Shown piece after piece: positions 46,944 through 55,424 of a stretch of DNA of 64,000 bases. The notes beneath the pieces are model-generated. The model made no database searches and was not told the origin of the DNA. It was given only the letters and a program-made list of their open reading frames with translations. Every line of letters begins with the position of its first letter. Position 1 is the stretch's first letter. The translations under genes and the position numbers were made by a program. Source of the DNA: Thiocapsa marina 5811 (GTDB lineage: Bacteria > Pseudomonadota > Gammaproteobacteria > Chromatiales > Chromatiaceae); assembly GCF_000223985.1 (NCBI RefSeq), contig NZ_AFWV01000010.1, positions 186,001 to 250,000 of the forward strand, given 5' to 3'.

Positions 46944-49037
46944 TTGAGCGCACCGCCTACTCAACCTGTCTCCTCGGGTGCTTTCCAGCCGCTCAACAGC
47001 ATCTGGAATCACAAACTCCTGATCGTCTTGGTTGCCTTGGTCGTCGCGACCGGCGGAACCTATGTCGCCTACATCAAGGGCACCGCCGTCTATCGCGCCA
47101 CGGCGGTCATTTACGTCGCACCCCGGTTCGCCAATATTCTGGAGGACTCCAAAGAGCTGGAATTCCAGTCCTTCTCCCAGTTTCAGCAGTTCATGAAACA
47201 GCAGGCGCGCACCATCAATCGATACGATATCGTCTCGGAGGCGCTCGCGCGGCTCGGTGAGCGCGGTGCCGCCGTTTGGCGCAGGCCCGACGAGTCCGAG
47301 CGGGAAGCGACCGAACGCCTGCAGCAGCAACTCCAGGTACGCGATGTCCGAGATACCTATCTGATCACCGTCAGTCTCGATTCGGAGAACGCCGACGGGC
47401 TCGACGAGATCGTCAACAGCGTCGTGACGGTCTACCTGGAAAAGTCGAAAAAGGAGGAGATCTATGCCGGAGAGGATCGCATCGAGATCCTCTCCGAGCG
47501 CCGCAAGGCGCATGTCCTGCGGATCCAGGCGCTCACGGAGCAACGCAACGCGCTCGCTCAGGTCCTCGGGGTGACCACCTTTGTCGAGGGCTCGCTCAAC
47601 CCTTATGACACCCTCTTGATCGAAAGCACCAGTGCCGTCCTCAAGGCCGAGCGCGCTCGCATCGAGGCAGACGCCGAGTTGGCGACCTACGATGCCGCGA
47701 CCGGTGGCGAATCGGCCCGTCTGGCGTTGAACGCGGCGGCAAGCGAGATCGCCGCCAAGGATCCCGGACTCAACAGTCTCAAGGCCAATCTGTACAAGCG
47801 ACGCAGCGAGGTTCTCGAACAAACCACGGGGCTCACGGAGAATCATCCCGTCAGGCGCATCGCGCAGCGCGAGCTCGATGATCTGGAGAACGAGGTCCAA
47901 AGCGCCTCGGCCCAATTGATCGCCGAGAAATCCGTCATGCTGCTCGAGGAGCGCAGGGGGCTCGTGCGCGAGCGCTCCGCGGTCGAGGATGTCCTGCGTG
48001 CGCAGCTTCGCGAGCAACAGAATCAGGCCGCCTGGTTCTCGACCCGTTACAACGATGCACTGGACGCCACCAACGAGATCGCACGCGAGCGTAAGGCGTT
48101 GGATGCGATCGACGACCGCATCGAGTTTCTGGAGATCGAAGCAAGTGCGCCGGGCTTCATCCGGGTCTCGACCTGGGCCATGCCGGCGATCCTGCCGGTG
48201 AGCGGCGGGCGGACCAAGCTTGCCGTGGTCTTCGCTGCGCTCGGGGGCATTTTGGGACTGGTGGCGGCGATTGCGGTTGATCTGTTCGACCGGCGCGTTC
48301 AGACAAGTCGGCAGGTACAGTCGCTCGTGGGCTTTCCACCCTTGGGTTCCTTCCTGGAACCCTCCCGGGATCCGGCTCACCGGGCGCTGCTCGCCGATCA
48401 GATGCGACGGCTCGCCCTTGCGCTGAAGCGAGAGCACGACGCGAACGGTGTGCGCCGTCTCCTGGTCACCGCAGCTCGCGATGGTTGCGGTTCAACCACC
48501 ATCGTGCTCGATTTAGCACGCGAGCTGACTCGCCAAGGCCTGCGAACCCTGGTGATCGAAGCGAATCTCTTCTTTACGGACCCGCGCTACAGGGCGACGC
48601 CCGATCGCCCGAGCCTGCTCGACATCCTGTCGGACGACCTGGATCCCACCCTCGCGATCGTACCGGGAGACGAGAACCTACCGGACCGCATCCGCACCGG
48701 GGATTCGGTCAACGAACAGATGAGCAACTGCAGTCATCTTCCACGCGTGCTCGATCGACTGGATGCGCAGTACGACATGGTGTTCATCGACGCCGCCCCG
48801 ATTCGCCTCTCCGCAGACACCGAGTATCTGGCTGGCATCTGCGACGCGACCTGGCTGGTGGTGAGAGCACGACTCGCACAAATCGGCGAGGTCAAAGGTT
48901 CCGCGGCACGCCTCGAGAAAGCCGCACCGCCGGCAGTCGGCCTGATCATGACCGGGCTGACCGTCTTTTTGGGTGGCGGCTACTACGGCAAGGTCCTGAA
49001 GGAATACCGCAAGACCATCGCCGCAAAAAGCCGATGA
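46944..49037 (+). CDS. Wzc-like chain-length/tyrosine autokinase homologue with degenerate ATP site
   Basis: About 697 residues. The Wzz domain begins FQPLNSIWNHKLLIVLVALV (helix 1), a long periplasmic coiled coil follows, and helix 2 is near GGRTKLAVVFAALGGILGLV. The C-terminal BY-kinase-like domain has AARDGCGSTT where Walker A should read GxGK: Lys is replaced by Ser517. Walker A' is LVIEANLFF instead of a DxD type, and MVFIDAAPI (Walker B) is kept. The tail EYRKTIAAKSR has no tyrosine cluster. It probably regulates chain length without kinase activity. I chose a TTG start at 46944; no ATG or GTG start in this frame fits after the wza-like stop. Confidence 0.85.
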   Translation: MSAPPTQPVSSGAFQPLNSIWNHKLLIVLVALVVATGGTYVAYIKGTAVYRATAVIYVAPRFANILEDSKELEFQSFSQFQQFMKQQARTINRYDIVSEALARLGERGAAVWRRPDESEREATERLQQQLQVRDVRDTYLITVSLDSENADGLDEIVNSVVTVYLEKSKKEEIYAGEDRIEILSERRKAHVLRIQALTEQRNALAQVLGVTTFVEGSLNPYDTLLIESTSAVLKAERARIEADAELATYDAATGGESARLALNAAASEIAAKDPGLNSLKANLYKRRSEVLEQTTGLTENHPVRRIAQRELDDLENEVQSASAQLIAEKSVMLLEERRGLVRERSAVEDVLRAQLREQQNQAAWFSTRYNDALDATNEIARERKALDAIDDRIEFLEIEASAPGFIRVSTWAMPAILPVSGGRTKLAVVFAALGGILGLVAAIAVDLFDRRVQTSRQVQSLVGFPPLGSFLEPSRDPAHRALLADQMRRLALALKREHDANGVRRLLVTAARDGCGSTTIVLDLARELTRQGLRTLVIEANLFFTDPRYRATPDRPSLLDILSDDLDPTLAIVPGDENLPDRIRTGDSVNEQMSNCSHLPRVLDRLDAQYDMVFIDAAPIRLSADTEYLAGICDATWLVVRARLAQIGEVKGSAARLEKAAPPAVGLIMTGLTVFLGGGYYGKVLKEYRKTIAAKSR

Positions 49038-49160
49038 GGCACCACAAAAGACAACCGCCGCCGAAACGATCCCGCCCTCCCTCGCGCTCGGCCCGAGCAC
49101 ACCGCGGCCGAGTCTCGGAGCGAGCCGTCTGCCGGTTCGACAGTGTTGCAATCGGGTCGC

Positions 49161-49207
49161 CTGCCGTTTCGGCACGTCGTTCAGAGCGAAACCTGCCGAA
49201 ACGGCAG
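49161..49207. promoter_or_regulatory. Pair of CTGCC-N5-GGCA(G/C) palindromes (upstream activator sites)
   Basis: CTGCCGTTTCGGCAC (49161-49175) and CTGCCGAAACGGCAG (49193-49207) have centres 32 bases apart, about three helix turns. They also pair with each other as a 14-bp hairpin. The same motif pair lies upstream of 53117. The likely ligand is the sigma-54 activator encoded at 51264-52622. They lie about 235-280 bases before the promoter at 49440. Confidence 0.7.
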
Positions 49208-49439
49208 ACGAGGCCGGTTTGAGGAGACCCCCTTGCGTGCCCGACGGCCGACCAAAAAATCGTTTTTTATATTAAAAACATTGGTTTATATCTTTTCAAC
49301 GAACGACATCGGCGCACGAAGCGCGCACTGAGCGAAAGGTCCGGCGGCTCGCTCACATGCGTTTTTTAAAAAATTAACTCACTAATTTAAAAAGTATTTT
49401 TATGCAGATCCTCCGATTTTTCCGGCACGCGCACTTCGA
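49208..49439. other. AT-rich leader region
   Basis: Unusually rich in A and T for this genome, with TTTTTAAAAAATTAA and AATTTAAAAAGTATTTTT just before the promoter. Such tracts commonly hold IHF sites or intrinsic bends between enhancer and sigma-54 promoter. No gene is visible. Confidence 0.5.
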
Positions 49440-49455
49440 TGGCACGCATTATGTA
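49440..49455 (+). promoter_or_regulatory. Sigma-54-type promoter of LruC-domain gene
   Basis: TGGCACG-CATT-ATGTA: the -24 box is perfect, the -12 box has GT in place of GC. An almost identical sequence lies at the same distance from the next secreted-protein gene (53058-53073). The distance from the -24 T to the ATG is 62 bases here and 59 there. Confidence 0.65.
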
Positions 49456-49501
49456 TTTATCGGACGAGTCTCTAAACGCCTCGACAGATAGGAACCCATC
49501 G

Positions 49502-51130
49502 ATGTCTATTCGCCACCCTCTCTTGACCTCACTGGCCACCGTCGCGCTCGGCGCCGCGGCTCAACCCGGCCTGGCGGTGACCTGGTCCTACGTCGGTGGG
49601 TACAATGCCGACGGGGTCCCCAATACGCTCGTGGACTCCAGCAGCAGGATACCTCCCGACCTGTTGAACGAGATCCACACGCGGTTGCCGGAAAGCCGGG
49701 ATATCCGCAAGAACGACCCCAGACTCATCACCGATGATCTCGGAGCCAACATCACCCTGCTCGAAGACGCGGAGATCACGGTCGCTTTCGTCTATGAAGG
49801 CGCCGGGTATCGCAATTCACTCGGGTATTTCACCTTCGATCCGGCCAATACACCGGCATCGCCGAACGCGCTCGACCCGAAGATCATGTTTCCGAATTTC
49901 TCCTTGCCGTTGTTGAAGTTCGGCGACGCGGTCGAACTTGGAACATTCAAGGCCGGCACTGCAGTCGGCTTCACCGTGGTCTCCGACGGATGGAAAGGCA
50001 AGGGCGTCAATTCGAACCAGCCTTCCGACAGAATCTTCCACACCCTGAAGACGCTGAACCCCGAACCGGCCGGAACCAATAATCTCAACGCCCACACGGT
50101 CCTGCTGTCGAAGCCCGAGGATGAGCTGCTGGTGCTGGGATTCGAGGACATGAATCGGACCTGGTCAAGCAGCGACCACGATTTCAACGACGCGCTGATC
50201 GCGATCATCGTGTCGCCCTTTTCCGCCGTCGATCGCAGCCAGGTGCAGTCGCTGACCCTGCAGGTGAAGGACACCGACGGAGACGGCATCAGCGACGATA
50301 TGGACGCCTTTCCGCTGGATCCGAAGCGGGCCGCGCGACGCTTCTATCCCAGCGCCAGCGGCTTTGGTTATCTGGCCTTCGAAGACAACTGGCCGAGCAA
50401 GGGCGATTTCGACATGAACGACCTGGTGATGGCCTATCGGGTCGTGGAAACCCTGAATGCCCACAACGAGGTCACCGATCTGAAGCTAATCTACGAAATC
50501 ACCGCGCGCGGCGGCACGGCGCAGACCGCGTTCGGCATCCATTTGCCCGGGATCGAGCGTGGTCTGATCGACACCGCCGCGACCACGCTCTCGATCGGCG
50601 ATAAGACACCTGTCGGGTTACCCGCCGAGTCAGGCCAGCGCGAGGCGGTCTTCATTCTGGCGCCGAAACTGCCCGACCTGGCCAAGACCGGCGAACGCTG
50701 GCCCTGCAGCTTCTTCAACACGATCAGTAGCTGCGCCGCACATTCGCCCGTACAGCTGACGGCGCAGATCCAGTTCAAAGAACCCGTGAGCGCCTCTCGC
50801 CTGGGCGTCCCTCCGTACAACCCATTCATCTACAGGAATCAGCGGGGCCGCGAGATCCATCTGGTGGATCGGCCGCCGACGGACAAGGCCGACCCGACCC
50901 TCTTCGGCACGGGCGACGACGCCTCCAACCCGGCCGAAGGCCGCTTCTACCGGACCGCCGACAACCTCCCCTGGGCGCTGGACGTGCCCGAGAACTGGAC
51001 GCATCCGGCAGAATGGAACGACGTCGCTGACGCCTACCCGGACTTCGCCACCTGGAGCGCAAGCGGCGGTCGGTCGACGGCGAACTGGTACATCGGCAAC
51101 ATCAACAAAGGGCTGCTGTTTCAGCCTTAG
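49502..51130 (+). CDS. Secreted LruC-domain protein with DUF4114
   Basis: A 542-residue exported protein. A signal peptide covers residues 1-25 (LTSLATVALGAAAQPGLAV). A DUF4114-like domain has VAFVYEGAGYRNSLGYFTF and VLGFEDMNRTWSSSDHDFND. A thrombospondin-3-like calcium motif, DTDGDGISDDMDAFPLDP, leads to the LruC domain: YLAFEDNWPSKGDFDMNDLV. There is no C-terminal anchor or PEP-CTERM tail. The ATG at 49502 has AGGAA upstream; an in-frame ATG at 49439 overlaps the promoter and is rejected. Homologues are surface or matrix proteins. Location inside an EPS locus and sigma-54-type control support a matrix role. Confidence 0.88.
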   Translation: MSIRHPLLTSLATVALGAAAQPGLAVTWSYVGGYNADGVPNTLVDSSSRIPPDLLNEIHTRLPESRDIRKNDPRLITDDLGANITLLEDAEITVAFVYEGAGYRNSLGYFTFDPANTPASPNALDPKIMFPNFSLPLLKFGDAVELGTFKAGTAVGFTVVSDGWKGKGVNSNQPSDRIFHTLKTLNPEPAGTNNLNAHTVLLSKPEDELLVLGFEDMNRTWSSSDHDFNDALIAIIVSPFSAVDRSQVQSLTLQVKDTDGDGISDDMDAFPLDPKRAARRFYPSASGFGYLAFEDNWPSKGDFDMNDLVMAYRVVETLNAHNEVTDLKLIYEITARGGTAQTAFGIHLPGIERGLIDTAATTLSIGDKTPVGLPAESGQREAVFILAPKLPDLAKTGERWPCSFFNTISSCAAHSPVQLTAQIQFKEPVSASRLGVPPYNPFIYRNQRGREIHLVDRPPTDKADPTLFGTGDDASNPAEGRFYRTADNLPWALDVPENWTHPAEWNDVADAYPDFATWSASGGRSTANWYIGNINKGLLFQP

Positions 51131-51263
51131 ACGATCGATCGACAGTGTCGGCGGATGGGCATTCGGTCGTGCCCGGGGCCCGCCGCCGGCGATGCGCCGC
51201 ACCACCGGCGGCGCCTTCAGACACCCCGAAGCACACAGCACTCGGCTGCGGGTCCCGGCCCAT

Positions 51264-52622
51264 TCACTCGGTAGCCTCGGAAGACGCCTTCAGATCGGCC
51301 AGCAGCCGATAGAGCGTGCGCTCTCCGATCCCCAACGCCCGCGCCACCGCAGAGCGGTGCCCTTCGTGGCGCTCGAGCAGCAGCTTCAGATAGCTCCGCT
51401 CGATCTCGGCAAGGGTCGGCTCGTGATCGAACCTCAGCGTCACCCCGTCGTCCGGCGCACTCGCGGGCGTTCGAGAGAGCGTGAGGTGCTCCGGATCGAC
51501 CTTCAGCTTGTTGCCGGACAGGATGATCGCCCGCTCGACGATATTGCGCAGCTCCCGGACATTGCCCGGCCAGTCATACGCCACCAACTGCTGCATGGCC
51601 GACGCACTCGCGCGCTTGACGATGCGTTTGGACTGCCCGTGATGCGCCAGAAAATACCGCACGAGCGGTGGAATATCCTCGCGGCGTTCGCGCAACGGCG
51701 GCACATCGACCACGAAGGAATTGAGGCGATACAACAGGTCCTGGCGAAACTCACCGCGCTGGGCCATCCCGTCGAGATCCCGATTGGTCGCGGCCACGAT
51801 CCGCACCTCGGCCTTCAGGTCCGTCGCAGAACCGAGACGGCGGAACCGTTTGGTCTCGAGCACCCGCAACAGCTTGGCCTGAATCGGGGCCGGAATCTCG
51901 CCGATCTCGTCCAGAAACAGGGTCCCGTCTTTCGCCTGCTCGATCAATCCCGGCTTGCGTTGGGCCGCGCCCGTAAAGGCCCCGCGCTCATGCCCGAACA
52001 GCTCGGACTCGAACAGTGTCTCGGGTAGCGAACAACAGTCCACAGCGACCAGCGGCCCCTCGGCCCGCGGGCTCAAGCGGTGGATTTCCTGGGCCACCTT
52101 TTCCTTGCCGACGCCGCTTTCGCCGAGGATCAAGACCGTCGCCTCCGTCGCCGCGACGGCCTTCAGATCGGCCAGAAGCCGCAGCAGAGGCGCGCTCTCG
52201 CCCACCAAGAGGCTGGGGGCTTCGTGCCGCAGCACGCTGGTGTAGAACTCGCCGCGCCTGTAGAGGAGAACGTTGTCGATGATCCGTCGGACCGCACCGG
52301 CCAGCTCCTGCGGGTCCACGGGCTTGGCCAAGAACTCGCTTGCCCCCAGACGCAGGGCCTGCAGGGCAACCTCCATCCCGTCCTCGCCGCAGAGCACGAG
52401 GATCGGGAGATCCTGTGCCCAAGCCTCCATCCTATCCGCGTCCAGGTCGCCGGGCCATGGATCGTCCAACAGGATCAAATCAGGCGCATCGGAGGACAAG
52501 AGCCCTTGAGCACCGTCCCCGTCCGCGACGGCGCTGACCTGATAACCGAAACGACTCAGTGTCTCCGACAGATCGCGACGGGCCTCTTTGTCCACGCTCA
52601 CCAGCAGGATATGGTCGGTCAT
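51264..52622 (-). CDS. Sigma-54-dependent response regulator (NtrC family)
   Basis: A 452-residue activator. The receiver has PDLILLDDPWPGDL (Asp53/54) and FLAKPVDPQEL. The AAA+ domain has Walker A LILGESGVGKEKVA, the sigma-54 contact loop ERGAFTGA, Walker B GTLFLDEIGEIP and LRELRN-type sensor (WPGNVRELRNIV). The C-terminal Fis-type helix-turn-helix is HRSAVARALGIGERTLYRLL. The start at 52622 (MTDHILLV) matches the receiver fold; longer frames add low-quality sequence. It lies between two sets of secreted-protein genes that share sigma-54-type promoters and paired palindromes, so those are its likely targets. Confidence 0.93.
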   Translation of the reverse strand: MTDHILLVSVDKEARRDLSETLSRFGYQVSAVADGDGAQGLLSSDAPDLILLDDPWPGDLDADRMEAWAQDLPILVLCGEDGMEVALQALRLGASEFLAKPVDPQELAGAVRRIIDNVLLYRRGEFYTSVLRHEAPSLLVGESAPLLRLLADLKAVAATEATVLILGESGVGKEKVAQEIHRLSPRAEGPLVAVDCCSLPETLFESELFGHERGAFTGAAQRKPGLIEQAKDGTLFLDEIGEIPAPIQAKLLRVLETKRFRRLGSATDLKAEVRIVAATNRDLDGMAQRGEFRQDLLYRLNSFVVDVPPLRERREDIPPLVRYFLAHHGQSKRIVKRASASAMQQLVAYDWPGNVRELRNIVERAIILSGNKLKVDPEHLTLSRTPASAPDDGVTLRFDHEPTLAEIERSYLKLLLERHEGHRSAVARALGIGERTLYRLLADLKASSEATE

Positions 52623-52842
52623 GGCTGATCTTTTCATCCGAATCGCAAGAGTGGAGCGGCGTGCGCAAACCCGATCACCGCCATCGGCGATGACTCCGGC
52701 GCGAAGGCTCGAACCGCGGTTTCCGCGCGATTTTCTTCGGCGGACGACGGAGCTTCGCCGATCCGAAACATCATAAGGCTTCCCGGGCGGCACATCAGAA
52801 TCGGCAAGCCAGGGATGCGCGACGGTGGAGACTGCGGCATCC

Positions 52843-52940
52843 CTGCCGGACTGGCAGAGCCGCCTTTCGCACATCGAGCTGATCATCACCTTTCCACCGA
52901 TCGAACGGGACCGCATCGGCAGGGACTGCCATACCGGCAG
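52843..52940. promoter_or_regulatory. Second pair of CTGCC-N5-GGCAG palindromes
   Basis: CTGCCGGACTGGCAG (52843-52857) and CTGCCATACCGGCAG (52926-52940), centres 83 bases apart, about eight helix turns. They lie in the 494-base divergent region between the regulator gene and the secreted-protein genes, 118-215 bases before the promoter at 53058. The regulator may also control itself from them. Confidence 0.7.
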
Positions 52941-53057
52941 GGTCAAAACCCACCGAGCTGCGAATCTGGCAGCTCCCCCCCTGCAACCGCTGCCAACAGA
53001 TGACCGCGGCAGGAAAAAGAAGCAAACAAAACAAGTCGTTACAATTTTTTAGGCGTT

Positions 53058-53073
53058 TGGCACGGAAGATGTA
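53058..53073 (+). promoter_or_regulatory. Sigma-54-type promoter of secreted-protein pair
   Basis: TGGCACG-GAAG-ATGTA, with the same perfect -24 box and the same unusual -12 box as 49440-49455. It is preceded by an A/T tract (ACAATTTTTTA). The predicted start of transcription is near 53085, about 32 bases before the gene. Confidence 0.65.
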
Positions 53074-53116
53074 TATCTAGTCACAGATTCTTCATCTTGC
53101 CCTCAGGACTGCCACC

Positions 53117-53509
53117 ATGACCATCCGCCGCCCCCTGTCGATCTCGCTGGTGCACATCGGCCTCACGATTCTGGTCTTGGCCGGAGCCGCCTACAGCACC
53201 TCGGTCCGCGCGGACATCGACGAGGTTCAACCCAGCACCGAATTCCGGTACGAGACCAGCCGCTGGACCGAGGTGGACATCGCCCTGGCAACCAACGACG
53301 GCAACCCGGCGCTGCTCAGCATCTACAGCAAGGGGGCCAACGGTCTGCGGCTGCTGCAGAATGCCTTCACCGACACGCAAGGCCGCTTCTTCGGCGAATT
53401 GCAGCTGCCCGCTCACCTCGACAGCGTGGTGGTCGTCGTGCGCACCGCTGACCGGCAGGATACCCTTGACCTCATCGTCGGCGAGAACTTGATCGCCTAC
53501 GCCGAATAA
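53117..53509 (+). CDS. Small secreted protein resembling an LruC-protein N-terminal domain
   Basis: A 130-residue protein. A signal peptide covers residues 1-32 (IGLTILVLAGAAYSTSVRA). The mature part is a beta-rich domain with TEVDIALATNDGNPALLSIY, then LLQNAFTDTQGRFFGELQLP and VVVVVRTADRQDTLDLIVGE. This order (a strand pair, FTD-xxGxFxG, then a V-rich strand) resembles the N-terminal region found in some LruC-domain proteins of other bacteria. Here it would be a separate polypeptide. It follows a sigma-54-type promoter and lies 32 bases before a second secreted-protein gene. Confidence 0.7.
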   Translation: MTIRRPLSISLVHIGLTILVLAGAAYSTSVRADIDEVQPSTEFRYETSRWTEVDIALATNDGNPALLSIYSKGANGLRLLQNAFTDTQGRFFGELQLPAHLDSVVVVVRTADRQDTLDLIVGENLIAYAE

Positions 53510-53541
53510 CGCTGCTCACCGACGCTCGGGAGATTCGACCC

Positions 53542-53994
53542 ATGATGACGTTCACATCGAAAAAACAATGGACCGGGGCGGCACTCGCCCTGCTGATCAC
53601 CGGAAGCGCCTTGGGTGCACCGCCGGTCTCCGTCGGTCAGCTTGAATTCGAGCCGATCCGCCTCGCCGATGCGGCGGGCGCGAAACTGGAGCGGGCCATC
53701 TTGACCTACATGGACGATGCCTACGAGGTCAGGGTCAACGGCTTGGGCATCGGCGGAGCGGCCGGAGTCACCGTGAGCGTGACCGGAGAGGTCAGCGGGC
53801 TCAAGAAACTGATGGATCTCGAAGACATCTTCGTCACGTCGCTTGCCGACCCCTCGGAAACGGATGTCAGCAGCGACGATCTTTGGATTCAGAGTGATCG
53901 CGGCGTGACGATTCGCCTGCGCACGGACAATCCGAACGTGGGCATTGCCCCGGGAAGCGACGAGGTCACTGTGCTGTTCGGGTGGGGGGAGTAG
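53542..53994 (+). CDS. Secreted protein of unknown function
   Basis: A 150-residue exported protein. The signal peptide is residues 1-25 (WTGAALALLITGSALGA). The mature part is acidic and beta-rich (GAKLERAILTYMDDAYEVRV, VTVSVTGEVSGLKKLMD, DDLWIQSDRGVTIRLRTDNP). No cysteine and no membrane helix. I do not recognise the family. It lies 32 bases after the preceding secreted protein and is very probably in the same sigma-54-type operon. Confidence 0.75.
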   Translation: MMTFTSKKQWTGAALALLITGSALGAPPVSVGQLEFEPIRLADAAGAKLERAILTYMDDAYEVRVNGLGIGGAAGVTVSVTGEVSGLKKLMDLEDIFVTSLADPSETDVSSDDLWIQSDRGVTIRLRTDNPNVGIAPGSDEVTVLFGWGE

Positions 53995-54365
53995 GGTGCT
54001 GGTCCGCCTGAACGCATCGAACCCGATGCCGGGGTCGGACTGAAATCCAACTCGGAAACAGCCGCCCTAACCGCTGCGGTCCCCATCGTCACCGGGACTC
54101 AAGCGGGGCACCTGCCGATGCTGTCGGCTCGTATCGACGCAACGTCGGACGAGGGCGCGGGGTTCGCGTTCTGTTACTATTCAGAGCGCGGATTGCCGCC
54201 ATTCCATTGCATCGCGCCGCCGAACTGCCGTGTACGTCGAATCCGGATCGACCGGCATCGAGAAACGGCCCGAGTCACGGATGACCGGGAGTCGAGCGAT
54301 GCAGGGCTCGAATCGCACGCAATGCCGCAAACAACCCCGAACGAAATCCCGACCAGGGGAACGCG
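53995..54365. other. Gap before the glycosyltransferase cluster
   Basis: About 370 bases with no convincing gene, hairpin or repeat. It must contain the promoter of the glycosyltransferase cluster, but no clear boxes were found. Confidence 0.4.
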
Positions 54366-55424
54366 ATGACGCCGCGGCTCTTGTACGTCTTGCACAGTGG
54401 CAACCTCTACGGCACGGAGCGCATGGCCCTCGCAACCCTGGAGGGTCTTGGAGCAAGTGTCGATCCGCTGCTGTGCGCACCGCCGGGTCCGGTCCTTGCC
54501 GAAGCGCAGCGACGCGGCGTGCAAAGCATCGCCTTCGCGAACCCGCGGGACCTCGCCCTTCTGTTGCGCCGGGAGCTCTCGACTCACCGCGAGGTCTCCT
54601 TTGCCGCGACAGCGGTCACCCACTCGGTCCTCTTTGCCGCCCTGAACGCCATCTATCGGCGTCGCGGCGTGCACATCCATATGGTTCACGGCGGCACCGA
54701 CGAGCGCGACAGCTACGGGCGCAAGAAGATGCTCAACCACGCGGGGGTTCGCTTCGTTGCGGTCTCCGCTTATGTGCGCGAGCGGCTCGTCGCCAACGGT
54801 GTGCGCGCCGACAGGATCACCGTCATCGAGAATTTTCTCGGCTCCGACGATGTCGCCTCGCGCCCCCGGCGCCTGCCGTTCGAGAGCCCCGGTATTCGGC
54901 ATGTACTGATCGTCTCCCGCGTCGATCCCATCAAACGGGTCGATCTCTTGCTGGACGCTCTCGACCGCCATGCCGGGCCAAGGACTCTCGACTATCGTAT
55001 CCTCGGAACGGGTTGGGATCTGGATGTCTTGCGCGAGCGAGCACGGACCAACCATCCGCAGGTGACCTTCGCGGGCTTCTCCGACGCGGTGCCGGACGAA
55101 TTGGCCCGGAGCGATCTCTTGCTGCACCTCTGCCCCGTCGAACCCTTCGGCCTTGCGATCCTGGAGGCGATGGCCGCAGGGATACCTGTGCTGGTGCCGG
55201 ACAGCGGCGGGGCCGGATCCTTGGTGGAGGACGGGGTGAGCGGCCACCGCTTTCGCGCCGATGACGCCGATGACCTTGCTCGTCGACTCGCAACGTTTCA
55301 AACGGCCGATGCCGACACGCTCAATCGCCTGGTCGCAGGCGCCGACCATCAACTGGCGACGCGCTTTTCCGCTGCAGCACGCATCGCCGACTATCGGCGG
55401 CTTTTCAATGGAGTCGAGCCATGA
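54366..55424 (+). CDS. Glycosyltransferase family 4 protein
   Basis: A 352-residue GT-B enzyme. The N-terminal domain starts LLYVLHSGNLYGTERMALAT. The acceptor side has VSAYVRERLVANGVRADRIT. The C-terminal domain has HVLIVSRVDPIKRVDLLLDA and the donor-binding EPFGLAILEAMAAGIPVLVP, the GT4 E-x7-E motif. It adds a sugar from a nucleotide donor to the growing polysaccharide. The next gene overlaps by 4 bases (ATGA). Confidence 0.92.
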   Translation: MTPRLLYVLHSGNLYGTERMALATLEGLGASVDPLLCAPPGPVLAEAQRRGVQSIAFANPRDLALLLRRELSTHREVSFAATAVTHSVLFAALNAIYRRRGVHIHMVHGGTDERDSYGRKKMLNHAGVRFVAVSAYVRERLVANGVRADRITVIENFLGSDDVASRPRRLPFESPGIRHVLIVSRVDPIKRVDLLLDALDRHAGPRTLDYRILGTGWDLDVLRERARTNHPQVTFAGFSDAVPDELARSDLLLHLCPVEPFGLAILEAMAAGIPVLVPDSGGAGSLVEDGVSGHRFRADDADDLARRLATFQTADADTLNRLVAGADHQLATRFSAAARIADYRRLFNGVEP

